Origin: Desulfobacula sp. | Lineage (GTDB): Bacteria > Desulfobacterota > Desulfobacteria > Desulfobacterales > Desulfobacteraceae | Length of the DNA: 6,331 nucleotides | Direction: 5' to 3' | Assembly: GCA_023139225.1 (NCBI GenBank) | Contig: JAGLNZ010000169.1 | Coordinates: 1-6,331 of the forward strand | Part shown: positions 1-5,912 of the stretch, piece after piece | How the letters are laid out: each line of letters opens with the position of its first letter | Position numbering within the stretch: the stretch's first letter is position 1 | The notes under the pieces: model-generated | What the model was told of the DNA's origin: nothing | Databases searched by the model: none | What the model saw: the letters and a program-made list of their open reading frames with translations, nothing else | Position numbers and translations under genes: made by a program

Positions 1-509
1 ACAATATAACAGGCCACGCTTTCAGGATTTTGTTCTTTAAGGTTTTCAAGGAGAGGATCAATGTGGGAAAGCGTATTGATTTGTTTTTTGATTCCTGGTG
101 ACATGGCATAAGAGCCCCAATATAATACCATTGTTTTTTCGGAACGATCATTTGAAAATATTTCATTGTGCGGGTGGATGACCAGCTTTTCGTCAGGTTT
201 GAGAGGCGTTTTTCCATATAAGGTCGTATTTTCCAGGAGAAAAGCAGCCTGTTTCGCTATCAAGGCCGAAGAAGCAGCGAATTTTTTAAAAGTACTTTCA
301 TATCGCATGGCCTGCTCATGTGTAATACGAGCCAGAAAAGCGTTTGCATTATCCCTGATGTTTGCCTCATTCCTGGAGGCCGAGAACTCTCCAAATTCAG
401 CAACCTGTTTTGTCGCAATAAAAATCAGAGAAACCATTGATAAGATCAATACAAGTGAAAAGGTTATCAACAGTTTCACCCCTATTTTAGAAGGTATCCA
501 TTTAACCAT
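1..509 (-). CDS. Membrane-anchored protein, probable sensor (N-terminal part, cut by left edge)
   Basis: The reverse strand is open from an ATG at 509 to the window edge, giving 169 complete codons with no stop. A strong Shine-Dalgarno AGGAG (516-520 on the complement) lies 6 nt before the ATG and fixes the start. The N-terminus is a short basic stretch (MVKWIPSKIGVK), followed by one hydrophobic helix at about residues 12-33, best read as an uncleaved membrane anchor. Residues 34-169 are soluble, begin with a polar, probably helical stretch (about 36-90) and would lie outside the cytoplasm. This is the usual start of a bacterial transmembrane sensor (histidine kinase, chemoreceptor, cyclase or phosphatase) with a Cache-like periplasmic domain. 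The signalling domain lies beyond the window, so the class cannot be stated. It is divergent from the proline genes and there is no evidence that it acts with them or with the receiver protein at 3518. Confidence 0.75.
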   Translation of the reverse strand, partial: MVKWIPSKIGVKLLITFSLVLILSMVSLIFIATKQVAEFGEFSASRNEANIRDNANAFLARITHEQAMRYESTFKKFAASSALIAKQAAFLLENTTLYGKTPLKPDEKLVIHPHNEIFSNDRSEKTMVLYWGSYAMSPGIKKQINTLSHIDPLLENLKEQNPESVACYI

Positions 510-744
510 AACAATCTCCTAAGTCAGCGAGTAAAAATAATACATACAATTTTTTAACATAAAAAAGCCTCAGTTTCTTGTGTATAATTTTATAAGATTT
601 TCAAAGTAATAAAATAAAAAATATTCTGAGCATTCCAAATTTAAATGAAGACGTAAAAGTTGATATTCCGAAAAGATTCAATAAAATTCAGCATACCATA
701 TAGAGATTTACAAAACAAAAAAAATTTGATGGAATGAAAAATTA
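510..744. other. AT-rich divergent intergenic region
   Basis: This stretch separates the left-hand minus-strand gene from the plus-strand proline genes. It must hold promoters for both directions. A plus-strand sigma-70-like pair is listed separately. A TATAAT at 583-588 has no convincing -35 partner. No clear minus-strand promoter, strong hairpin, riboswitch-like structure or conserved RNA was recognised. Confidence 0.5.
660..687 (+). promoter_or_regulatory. Candidate sigma-70 promoter for the proA-proB transcript
   Basis: TTGATA (660-665, five of six matches to TTGACA) is followed after 16 nt by TAAAAT (682-687, five of six matches to TATAAT). The predicted start, near 694, would give a leader of about 50 nt before the small ORF at 745 and about 185 nt before proA. 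The region is very AT-rich, so chance matches are likely. No operator was recognised. Confidence 0.4.
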
Positions 745-870
745 GTGCCGGCAAGAAAAAACAGTGTTCCAATTAAAGAGGTTCGGGTGTATTCTCCTGA
801 TAAAAAATTGCTGGAACATTTTGAAAAATTAAATCATGAAAAGGCAAGCCTAAATATTTACAGAAAATAA
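745..870 (+). CDS. Possible small protein of 41 aa directly upstream of proA
   Basis: A GTG-initiated frame of 41 codons (MPARKNSVPIKEVRVYSPDK... ending ...LNIYRK) ends in TAA at 868-870, only 8 nt before the proA ATG. The Shine-Dalgarno sequence of proA overlaps the end of this frame's termination region. The product would be basic and lysine-rich, with an amphipathic-looking middle (KKLLEHFEKLNHEK) and no membrane segment. Support is the ordinary-looking composition and the tight spacing to proA, which would suit translational coupling. Against it are the GTG start, a weak ribosome site (GGAA about 10 nt upstream) and the short length. I do not recognise a family. It could equally be a chance frame in a proA leader. 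Confidence 0.35.
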   Translation: MPARKNSVPIKEVRVYSPDKKLLEHFEKLNHEKASLNIYRK

Positions 871-878
871 AGGGAAAA

Positions 879-2171
879 ATGGATATTCAAGTAATTGCGT
901 CTCAATGTAAAAAAGCATCAATTTTTATGTCGGCACTTTCAAGTGAGCTTAAAGATAATGCCCTGCAAGATATTATCAACGCTTTGAAAAGCAATATGGA
1001 TCTCATCATTGATGCCAATAAAAATGATTTTGAACAAGCTCAAAAAGATAATATCGAAGCGCCTTTGATGAAGCGGCTGAAATTTGATCGTAATAAAATA
1101 TCAGAAGCCTGTGAAGGGATTGCAAGTCTGATAAAATTGGAAGATCCGGTGGGAAAGACATTGAGAGCTGTGGAACTGGACAAAGGGCTTGAGCTTTTTA
1201 AGGTAAGCAGGCCCATTGGTGTGATTGGGGTTATTTTTGAATCCCGTCCCGATGCCCTGGTACAGATTGCTGCGCTTTGCCTGAAAAGCGGGAATGCGGT
1301 ATTGCTTAAAGGTGGCAGTGAGGCCATGGCCACCAATCAAATTCTGGCAGCCGTTATTTCCCGGGCCGGTGTTGATGCAGGATTGCCTGAAGGCTGGCTT
1401 GGGCTGCTTGAAACACGCAGTGATGTGAGCCGGATGTTAAAGCTGGAAAATTGTGTTGATCTGATTATTCCAAGGGGCAGTAATGAATTTGTGCGTTATA
1501 TCATGGACAATACGGTCATTCCGGTTCTGGGACATGCAGATGGGATTTGTCATCTTTATATTGACCGGTTTGCCGATCCAAGAATGGCCATTGATCTGTC
1601 CATAGACAGCAAATGCCAGTATGTGGCAGTTTGCAATGCAATAGAAACCATTCTGGTTCATGAAGCCCTGGTCCGGGAAATACTTCCGGTTTTAAAGAGC
1701 AAACTAGAAGAGAGAGATGTGAAAATATATGGGTGTGACCAGACGGTTGAGATCATAGACGTTAAAGCCGCCGGTGAGAAAGACTGGCAAACCGAGTACC
1801 TTGATTTGGCGGTCTCCATTAAAGTTGTTCATAGCCTGAAAGAAGCTGTGGATCATATAAACCTTTACGGATCAGGTCATACCGATGTGATTGTTACACA
1901 AGATAAGAAAAGAGCACTCTATTTTATGGACCATGCAGATACGGCAGATGCTTTTGTCAATTGCAGCAGCAGATTTGCCGATGGGTACAGGTTTGGTCTT
2001 GGTGCAGAGGTGGGTATCAGCACCAATAAGATCCATGCAAGGGGGCCGGTTGGCCTTGAAGGCCTTATGATTTATCAATGGCGGCTGATGGGTGACGGAC
2101 ATATGGTAAAAGATTATACAGGTAAGGCTGCAAAACCATTTACACATAGATCATTAAACAAAAGATTTTAA
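879..2171 (+). CDS. proA: Glutamate-5-semialdehyde dehydrogenase (gamma-glutamyl phosphate reductase)
   Basis: This enzyme reduces gamma-glutamyl 5-phosphate with NADPH to glutamate 5-semialdehyde, which cyclises to pyrroline-5-carboxylate. It is the second step of cytoplasmic proline synthesis. The 430-aa product has the normal ProA length. Visible family landmarks are RPIGVIGVIFESRPDA (111-126), KSGNAVLLKGGSEA (136-149, nucleotide-binding part of the aldehyde dehydrogenase fold), the catalytic cysteine C252 in VCNAIETILVH, the ProA signature around 324-337 (VDHINLYGSGHTDVI) and RFGLGAEVGIST (371-382) near the C-terminus. The ATG is supported by AGGG at 871-874, and the protein starts where family members start. 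proB follows 14 nt downstream on the same strand, so the two are almost certainly cotranscribed. No key residue appears to be missing. Confidence 0.97.
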   Translation: MDIQVIASQCKKASIFMSALSSELKDNALQDIINALKSNMDLIIDANKNDFEQAQKDNIEAPLMKRLKFDRNKISEACEGIASLIKLEDPVGKTLRAVELDKGLELFKVSRPIGVIGVIFESRPDALVQIAALCLKSGNAVLLKGGSEAMATNQILAAVISRAGVDAGLPEGWLGLLETRSDVSRMLKLENCVDLIIPRGSNEFVRYIMDNTVIPVLGHADGICHLYIDRFADPRMAIDLSIDSKCQYVAVCNAIETILVHEALVREILPVLKSKLEERDVKIYGCDQTVEIIDVKAAGEKDWQTEYLDLAVSIKVVHSLKEAVDHINLYGSGHTDVIVTQDKKRALYFMDHADTADAFVNCSSRFADGYRFGLGAEVGISTNKIHARGPVGLEGLMIYQWRLMGDGHMVKDYTGKAAKPFTHRSLNKRF

Positions 2172-2185
2172 GTTAGAGACGGGTT

Positions 2186-3313
2186 ATGCCAAAACAACGA
2201 TTGATCAATGCCAAACGGGTTGTAGTAAAATTAGGCAGTAATGTGATCACAGCAAAGAACGATTTGAACCTGGAAGTGATTGAATCCATCTCCATTCAGA
2301 TCAATAAACTTATGGACAAAGGAATTGAGGTGATTCTAGTGTCATCAGGGGCCATGGCAGCAGGACTCAGAAAAATTAAGATGGAAGGCCGCCCGGATGA
2401 GATACCAAAACGCCAGGCAATTGCCGCCATTGGCCAGAGCGGACTGATGAATGCCTATGAAAAAAGTTTTGCCGTGTGTGATAAAAAAGTTGCTCAGATT
2501 CTTTTAACTGCCGAGGATTTGAATAACCGAAAAAGGTATCTGAATGCAAGAAATACCTTGAATACGCTCATGGACTGGAAAGTTGTGCCCATTATTAATG
2601 AGAATGATACCATTATGGTTGAAGAAATAAAATTAGGGGATAATGATAATCTTGCAGCCATGATCACCTTATTGATGGATGCTGATTTTTTATTCATCTT
2701 AACCGATATTGACGGGTTGTATAATAAAGATCCAAGGAGATTTTCCGATGCAACACTGATTTCCAGGGTTACAAATTTTAAACAAGAAATTGAAGAATTT
2801 GCAAGTGAAATTCCAGGGACGTTGGGTACCGGAGGAATGCTCAGCAAAATTCAAGCTGCCCAGAAAGTAACTTCGGCCGGAATCCCGATGATAGTAGCCA
2901 GGGGAAATATATCAAATGTGTTGCTGCACCTTTTTAATGGGGAAGAACACGGCACATACTTTGTTCCCAAAAAAGAAAAAATGCCCTCTCGAAAATGCTG
3001 GATTGCTTATACGCTTGCCCCTAAAGGAAGTATTATTATTGATGACGGGGCTGTCCGTGCGGTGAGGCAGAATGGAAAAAGCCTGCTGCCCATAGGGGTT
3101 ATTGCAGTGGAAGGCGATTTTGAAGAGGGTGCTGCGGTCTTTTTCAAGACGTCTTCCAATGAAATTATCGGAACTGGCCTGGTTAATTACAGGTCTTTAG
3201 ATATCAATTTGATAAAGGGATTAAAAACGTCACAGATACAAGCGTGTCTTGGTGGTAAACACTATGATGAGATCATTCATCGAAACAATCTTGTGCTTCA
3301 AGATTGTTGCTGA
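2186..3313 (+). CDS. proB: Glutamate 5-kinase with C-terminal PUA domain
   Basis: ProB transfers the ATP gamma-phosphate to L-glutamate, the first and usually proline-inhibited step of proline synthesis. The unstable acyl phosphate is handed to ProA. The 375-aa product matches the E. coli-type two-domain length. An amino-acid kinase domain occupies about 8-260, with VVVKLGSNVIT (12-22), the LVSSGAMAAG glycine loop (51-60), GQSGLMNAYE (83-92), the NEND and GDNDNLAA substrate loops (138-141, 151-158), LTDIDGLYNKDPR (172-184) and GTGGMLSK (214-221). A PUA domain follows at about 275-355 (KGSIIIDDGAVRAV, GVIAVEGDFEEGAAV). The start is the first ATG after proA. Its ribosome site is weak (GAGACGGG, 2177-2183), which suggests translation coupled to proA. 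The last codons are contained in a hairpin listed separately. Confidence 0.97.
   Translation: MPKQRLINAKRVVVKLGSNVITAKNDLNLEVIESISIQINKLMDKGIEVILVSSGAMAAGLRKIKMEGRPDEIPKRQAIAAIGQSGLMNAYEKSFAVCDKKVAQILLTAEDLNNRKRYLNARNTLNTLMDWKVVPIINENDTIMVEEIKLGDNDNLAAMITLLMDADFLFILTDIDGLYNKDPRRFSDATLISRVTNFKQEIEEFASEIPGTLGTGGMLSKIQAAQKVTSAGIPMIVARGNISNVLLHLFNGEEHGTYFVPKKEKMPSRKCWIAYTLAPKGSIIIDDGAVRAVRQNGKSLLPIGVIAVEGDFEEGAAVFFKTSSNEIIGTGLVNYRSLDINLIKGLKTSQIQACLGGKHYDEIIHRNNLVLQDCC
3284..3308 (+). repeat. Perfect 10-bp stem-loop in the last codons of proB
   Basis: AACAATCTTG (3284-3293) and CAAGATTGTT (3299-3308) are exact reverse complements around a 5-nt loop TGCTT. The structure ends 3 nt before the proB stop codon. 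The sequence just after it is not a U-run (GCTGATAACTTGACTTC), so it is not a standard intrinsic terminator. It could stabilise the 3' end of the mRNA or serve as an imperfect terminator for proAB. Confidence 0.6.
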
Positions 3314-3322
3314 TAACTTGAC

Positions 3323-3356
3323 TTCTAAAATTTTCTAAAATTAGAAAGATTTCTAA
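3323..3356. repeat. Cluster of TTTCTAA elements that form mutually exclusive inverted repeats
   Basis: TTTCTAA (3332-3338), its reverse complement TTAGAAA (3341-3347) and TTTCTAA again (3350-3356) are each separated by 2 nt. The central arm can pair with either flank. A further TTCTAA lies at 3323-3328. The 18-bp spacing of the two 7-mers and the dyad symmetry suit a dimeric DNA-binding protein. The cluster lies about 130-165 bp upstream of the predicted sigma-54 start site, a normal distance for an activator site. It could instead be low-complexity AT sequence or part of a weak terminator for proB. Confidence 0.45.
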
Positions 3357-3366
3357 ATTATTTTCG

Positions 3367-3402
3367 AATTATTTATAATTATTGAAATATTCATAAATAA
3401 TT
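3367..3402. repeat. 10-bp AT-only inverted repeat upstream of the sigma-54 promoter
   Basis: AATTATTTAT (3367-3376) and ATAAATAATT (3393-3402) are exact reverse complements separated by 16 nt. Both arms are pure A/T, so a chance origin is possible in such AT-rich DNA. The centre lies about 100 bp before the predicted transcription start, where sites for enhancer-binding proteins or IHF are often found at sigma-54 promoters. Confidence 0.4.
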
Positions 3403-3461
3403 ATCCAGCTCAAATTTTATTAATATACTCAATTTTATGGATTAAATTCATAATTTTTTTT

Positions 3462-3477
3462 TGGCATGGTTTCTGCT
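3462..3477 (+). promoter_or_regulatory. Sigma-54 (RpoN) -24/-12 promoter of the receiver-tmc operon
   Basis: The sequence TGGCATGGTTTCTGCT matches the sigma-54 consensus TGGCAC-N5-TTGCW closely. The invariant GG (3463-3464) and GC (3475-3476) are separated by exactly 10 nt. Transcription should start near 3488, about 30 nt before the ATG at 3518, leaving room for the AGGG ribosome site at 3510-3513. Sigma-54 promoters need an AAA+ enhancer-binding activator. None is encoded in this window. CATGG (3465-3469) and CCATG (3480-3484) also form a small inverted repeat across the -12 element. Confidence 0.85.
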
Positions 3478-3517
3478 TGCCATGACATAAGGTTTAAACA
3501 ATTTATTTTAGGGTTAA

Positions 3518-3895
3518 ATGGCAAAAAAACAAAAAAAATCACCTCAGATCATGTTTATTGATAATGATGAGCATGTTCGCGATTCCTTAAAAGTTTTTTT
3601 TGATAGCAGCCAAATGGATTTTTTAATATTTAAATCCGCATCCGAAGGCTTGAATTCTCTCAAATATCAGGATATTGATTTGGTGATTTCAGATTATTTT
3701 TTGCCGGATATGAACGGCGTTGAATTTTTGAATCTGGTTGCCAAGAACAACCCTGGCATCACAAGAATTTTAATGGCAACGATTGTCAATGATGATCTTA
3801 AACTTGAAATACTTAAAGCCGGAATTGATCGATTTATTGAAAAACCCTTGACTGTAGCATCTTTAGATACAATTATTAACGAATTAAGAAAATGA
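3518..3895 (+). CDS. Stand-alone response-regulator receiver domain protein
   Basis: The 125-aa product is a single CheY-like receiver domain with no output domain. Visible features are the first beta strand and acidic turn IMFIDNDEHVRDSL (11-24), the phosphoacceptor D59 in VISDYFLPDMNGVEFL, and the conserved lysine K109 in FIEKPL. The N-terminus is lysine-rich (MAKKQKK). Two positions are unusual: the second acidic residue of the metal pocket appears to be N16 (IDND rather than VDDE), and the usual Thr/Ser at the end of beta-4 aligns with A87 or T88 (RILMATIV). D59 and K109 remain, so phosphorylation is still plausible. It is the first gene after the sigma-54 promoter and precedes the TmcD-like gene by 53 nt, so a signalling role linked to the Tmc complex is likely. 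It cannot itself be the sigma-54 activator because it lacks AAA+ and DNA-binding domains. The partner kinase is not in view. Confidence 0.9.
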   Translation: MAKKQKKSPQIMFIDNDEHVRDSLKVFFDSSQMDFLIFKSASEGLNSLKYQDIDLVISDYFLPDMNGVEFLNLVAKNNPGITRILMATIVNDDLKLEILKAGIDRFIEKPLTVASLDTIINELRK

Positions 3896-3948
3896 GCAAC
3901 GAATCTAATAGATAACTTAAAGTTTATCAAAAAAATTCGGAGATAAAA

Positions 3949-5205
3949 ATGGAAGAAAGCAAATCTATTGACTGGAGTACGGATTTAAAACAAGTACCTG
4001 TCCGGGAGTGGAAAGACCGGTTTACCTGGGTGGAGGAACCCTATGTCAGTCCGGACGGGGAAACCATTGCCAGCATTGTAAATGTCGAGGAAGCCGTGTT
4101 TACAGTCTGTGAAAATGGTGAAACCTGGGACAAAGAGTATGAAAAGGCCTGGGGTTTGAGACCATTGCCCGATGGAAAGTTTGCCGCCTGTGTCAGCAGT
4201 GACGAGGAGTGGACATTGAGCATCAGTGGCAATGAATGGGAAAACTGGTTTGATTTTATCTGGGATTTACAGGTGAATCAAGATGGCTCAAATATCAGCC
4301 TGGCAGTCCAGAAAGATTCGGAATATGGAATGGCTGTCAATGATAAACCCTGGGACCGGATGTATGAAAACATCAATGAAATGGTGTTGAGTGATACCGG
4401 CAGCTCTGCTGCTGTCGTTCAGGTGACAAAAATGGCACAGGCCGATGTTGAAGTTTTTAAGCAGGGGATTTTTTCCTGTGCAGTCAATGGAAAGGCAATT
4501 GAGAAGAATTTTGTAAACATTTGGGATATCAGTTTTGACTCAGCCGGCCAAAACGTTGCCTATGGCACAAGGCTAGATCGAAGTAACTATACCATTGTTG
4601 TCAACGATACTGCCTGGGATGAAAATTTTCAATCTGTATGGAAACCTGTATTCTATAAAGGCGAAGGCTCAGTCATCGCACCGGTAAAAAAAGACGGCAA
4701 ATGGGTGATTTACAAAGATTGTCAACCTTTTTGGGAAAAGCAATACCACCAGATCTGGAAACTTGTGGTTTCAGAAAAGACCGGGAATATTGCTGCCGTT
4801 GCATCCAGCGAGTTTGGAAAATGGACAATTGTTGAAAATGATTCCGCCTGGGATATAACTGCGGATCAGATGATCTCAGATCTTTTTTATTCCAAAGATG
4901 GTTCCACCCTGGTTGCTGTTCTCAAAGACAAGGGGTTCTGGACACTGGCGGTTAATCAAAAAAAATGGGATCTTGCGGCAGATAAGGTGTTTAATCCGTG
5001 CATCAGTTCGGATGGCAAAATTGTTTCAGCGGTGATTGAAAGACAGGGCCAATACTTTTTGGTTGTAAACAACCATGTGATCCCCAATGGATATGATTTT
5101 ATGGCAACACCCGTGATCAGCCCCGATAACACAAAAATTTTGCAAAAAGCGGTAAAAGACGGTGTGTATCAACGGATGATCATGTCAATTGACAAGATTT
5201 TATAA
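3949..5205 (+). CDS. tmcD: Tryptophan-rich repeat protein, TmcD-like subunit of the Tmc electron-transfer complex
   Basis: The 418-aa product has no signal peptide or membrane segment and is expected in the cytoplasm. It contains 20 tryptophans (4.8%) and about ten copies of a roughly 39-residue repeat between residues 18 and 388. Each repeat has a core like VNDxxWDxxxxxIWxx followed by a strand with SxDGxxxAAV, centred on W21, W60, W97, W135, about 183, W223, W262, W301, W340 and about 378. The pattern is that of WD40/TolB-like beta-propeller blades. Identification as TmcD rests on the Trp-rich character, the length and its place beside TmcC- and TmcB-like genes. TmcD of Desulfovibrio is a Trp-rich subunit of unknown function. 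GGAG at 3939-3942 supports the ATG. The fourth repeat is longer (a 48-residue step) and has lost its first Trp. A generic propeller protein merely neighbouring tmc is the alternative. Confidence 0.8.
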   Translation: MEESKSIDWSTDLKQVPVREWKDRFTWVEEPYVSPDGETIASIVNVEEAVFTVCENGETWDKEYEKAWGLRPLPDGKFAACVSSDEEWTLSISGNEWENWFDFIWDLQVNQDGSNISLAVQKDSEYGMAVNDKPWDRMYENINEMVLSDTGSSAAVVQVTKMAQADVEVFKQGIFSCAVNGKAIEKNFVNIWDISFDSAGQNVAYGTRLDRSNYTIVVNDTAWDENFQSVWKPVFYKGEGSVIAPVKKDGKWVIYKDCQPFWEKQYHQIWKLVVSEKTGNIAAVASSEFGKWTIVENDSAWDITADQMISDLFYSKDGSTLVAVLKDKGFWTLAVNQKKWDLAADKVFNPCISSDGKIVSAVIERQGQYFLVVNNHVIPNGYDFMATPVISPDNTKILQKAVKDGVYQRMIMSIDKIL

Positions 5206-5232
5206 AAGGATGTTCTTTCAAAGGAGACAAAT

Positions 5233-5892
5233 ATGAATGCCTTTATAGATTTTATTATGGGGCCAATGGTCTGGGTTGCTTTTTTGATTTTCATACTCGG
5301 CCTGATATTTAAAATTATTATTATTATTAAAGATGTGAATGCCAGAGAGTCATATGTTTATTCGTATTTGAGCTTAAAATACAGCTTAAGATCGATTTTG
5401 GCCTGGTTGATTCCGTTTTTCCCCCAAAGCACAAAACAAAGTCCGGTATTTTATTCAATATCCTATATCTTCCATCTGCTTCTTTTTATTGTGCCCATTT
5501 TTTTGATGTCCCACATTGTTTTGATTAATGAGGCTTTCCAGATCTCCTGGATTGCTTTGGATGACGGCCTGGCTGATATATTAACGGTTGTTGTCATCCT
5601 TGCTCTGGTATTTTTTGCCTTCCGCAGGAAGATGGTTCCGGAAGTAAAGTATTTAACATCCTTTAAAGATTATGTATTAATATTAATTGTTGCATTGCCT
5701 TTTATTACAGGCTTTCTGGCATATCATCAGTTTTTTTTCTACCGACAGATGGTCATAGCCCATGTGATTTCGGGTGAGATCATGCTTATTCTCATACCGT
5801 TCTCAAGATTTTCCCACATGGTTGTTGCCCCGTTAACAAGGGCTTACACAGGGTCTGAATTCGGAAATGTCAGACATGCAAAAGACTGGTAA
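5233..5892 (+). CDS. tmcC: Membrane cytochrome b subunit, TmcC-like
   Basis: This 219-aa integral membrane protein has five predicted helices at about 9-33, 74-98, 112-131, 146-166 and 172-196. Candidate axial heme b ligands are H81 and H94 in helix 2 (FHLLLFIVPIFLMSHIV) and H177 and H195 in helix 5 (AHVISGEIM...FSRFSHMV). The 18-residue step between the last pair is that of NarI, and the arrangement fits the NarI/DsrM/HmeC family of diheme membrane cytochromes. H165 is a further nearby histidine. In the Tmc complex this subunit carries electrons across the membrane between the periplasmic tetraheme cytochrome c3 and the cytoplasmic iron-sulfur subunit. A strong AAGGAG (5221-5226) precedes the ATG. 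It lies 27 nt after tmcD and 20 nt before tmcB. DsrM- or HmeC-type proteins are the main alternatives by fold, but the neighbours favour TmcC. Confidence 0.85.
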   Translation: MNAFIDFIMGPMVWVAFLIFILGLIFKIIIIIKDVNARESYVYSYLSLKYSLRSILAWLIPFFPQSTKQSPVFYSISYIFHLLLFIVPIFLMSHIVLINEAFQISWIALDDGLADILTVVVILALVFFAFRRKMVPEVKYLTSFKDYVLILIVALPFITGFLAYHQFFFYRQMVIAHVISGEIMLILIPFSRFSHMVVAPLTRAYTGSEFGNVRHAKDW

Positions 5893-5912
5893 TAAGCGAT
5901 AAGGAGATAAAA

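Noticed and set aside
166..522. Plus-strand open frame of 118 codons at the left end
   Set aside because: It lies antisense to the minus-strand frame at 1-509, which has a strong Shine-Dalgarno, a membrane anchor and protein-like composition. The plus-strand translation looks random.
583..588. TATAAT in the divergent intergenic region as a second promoter
   Set aside because: No acceptable -35 hexamer lies 16-18 nt upstream, and the extended -10 TG is out of register. In DNA this AT-rich the match is weak evidence.
1040..2147. Several minus-strand open frames inside proA
   Set aside because: They are shadows of a clearly identified gene, without ribosome sites or recognisable domains.
2494..2847. 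117-codon minus-strand frame inside proB
   Set aside because: It is antisense to the kinase domain of proB and has no independent support.
3518..3895. Receiver protein as the sigma-54 activator of its own operon
   Set aside because: The protein stops after the receiver domain. It has no AAA+ domain or helix-turn-helix, so it cannot activate sigma-54 polymerase directly.
3911..3928. GATAACTT...AAGTTTATC imperfect palindrome between the receiver gene and tmcD
   Set aside because: The stem is only about six pairs with a bulge and is followed by A residues rather than U, so it is neither a terminator nor a convincing operator.
3694..4232. Minus-strand open frames over the receiver gene and the start of tmcD
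   Set aside because: Both are antisense to well-supported genes and show no start signals or domain features.
3949..5205. Repeat protein as periplasmic TolB
   Set aside because: It has no signal peptide, is Trp-rich throughout, and sits with membrane cytochrome and iron-sulfur genes instead of tol-pal genes.
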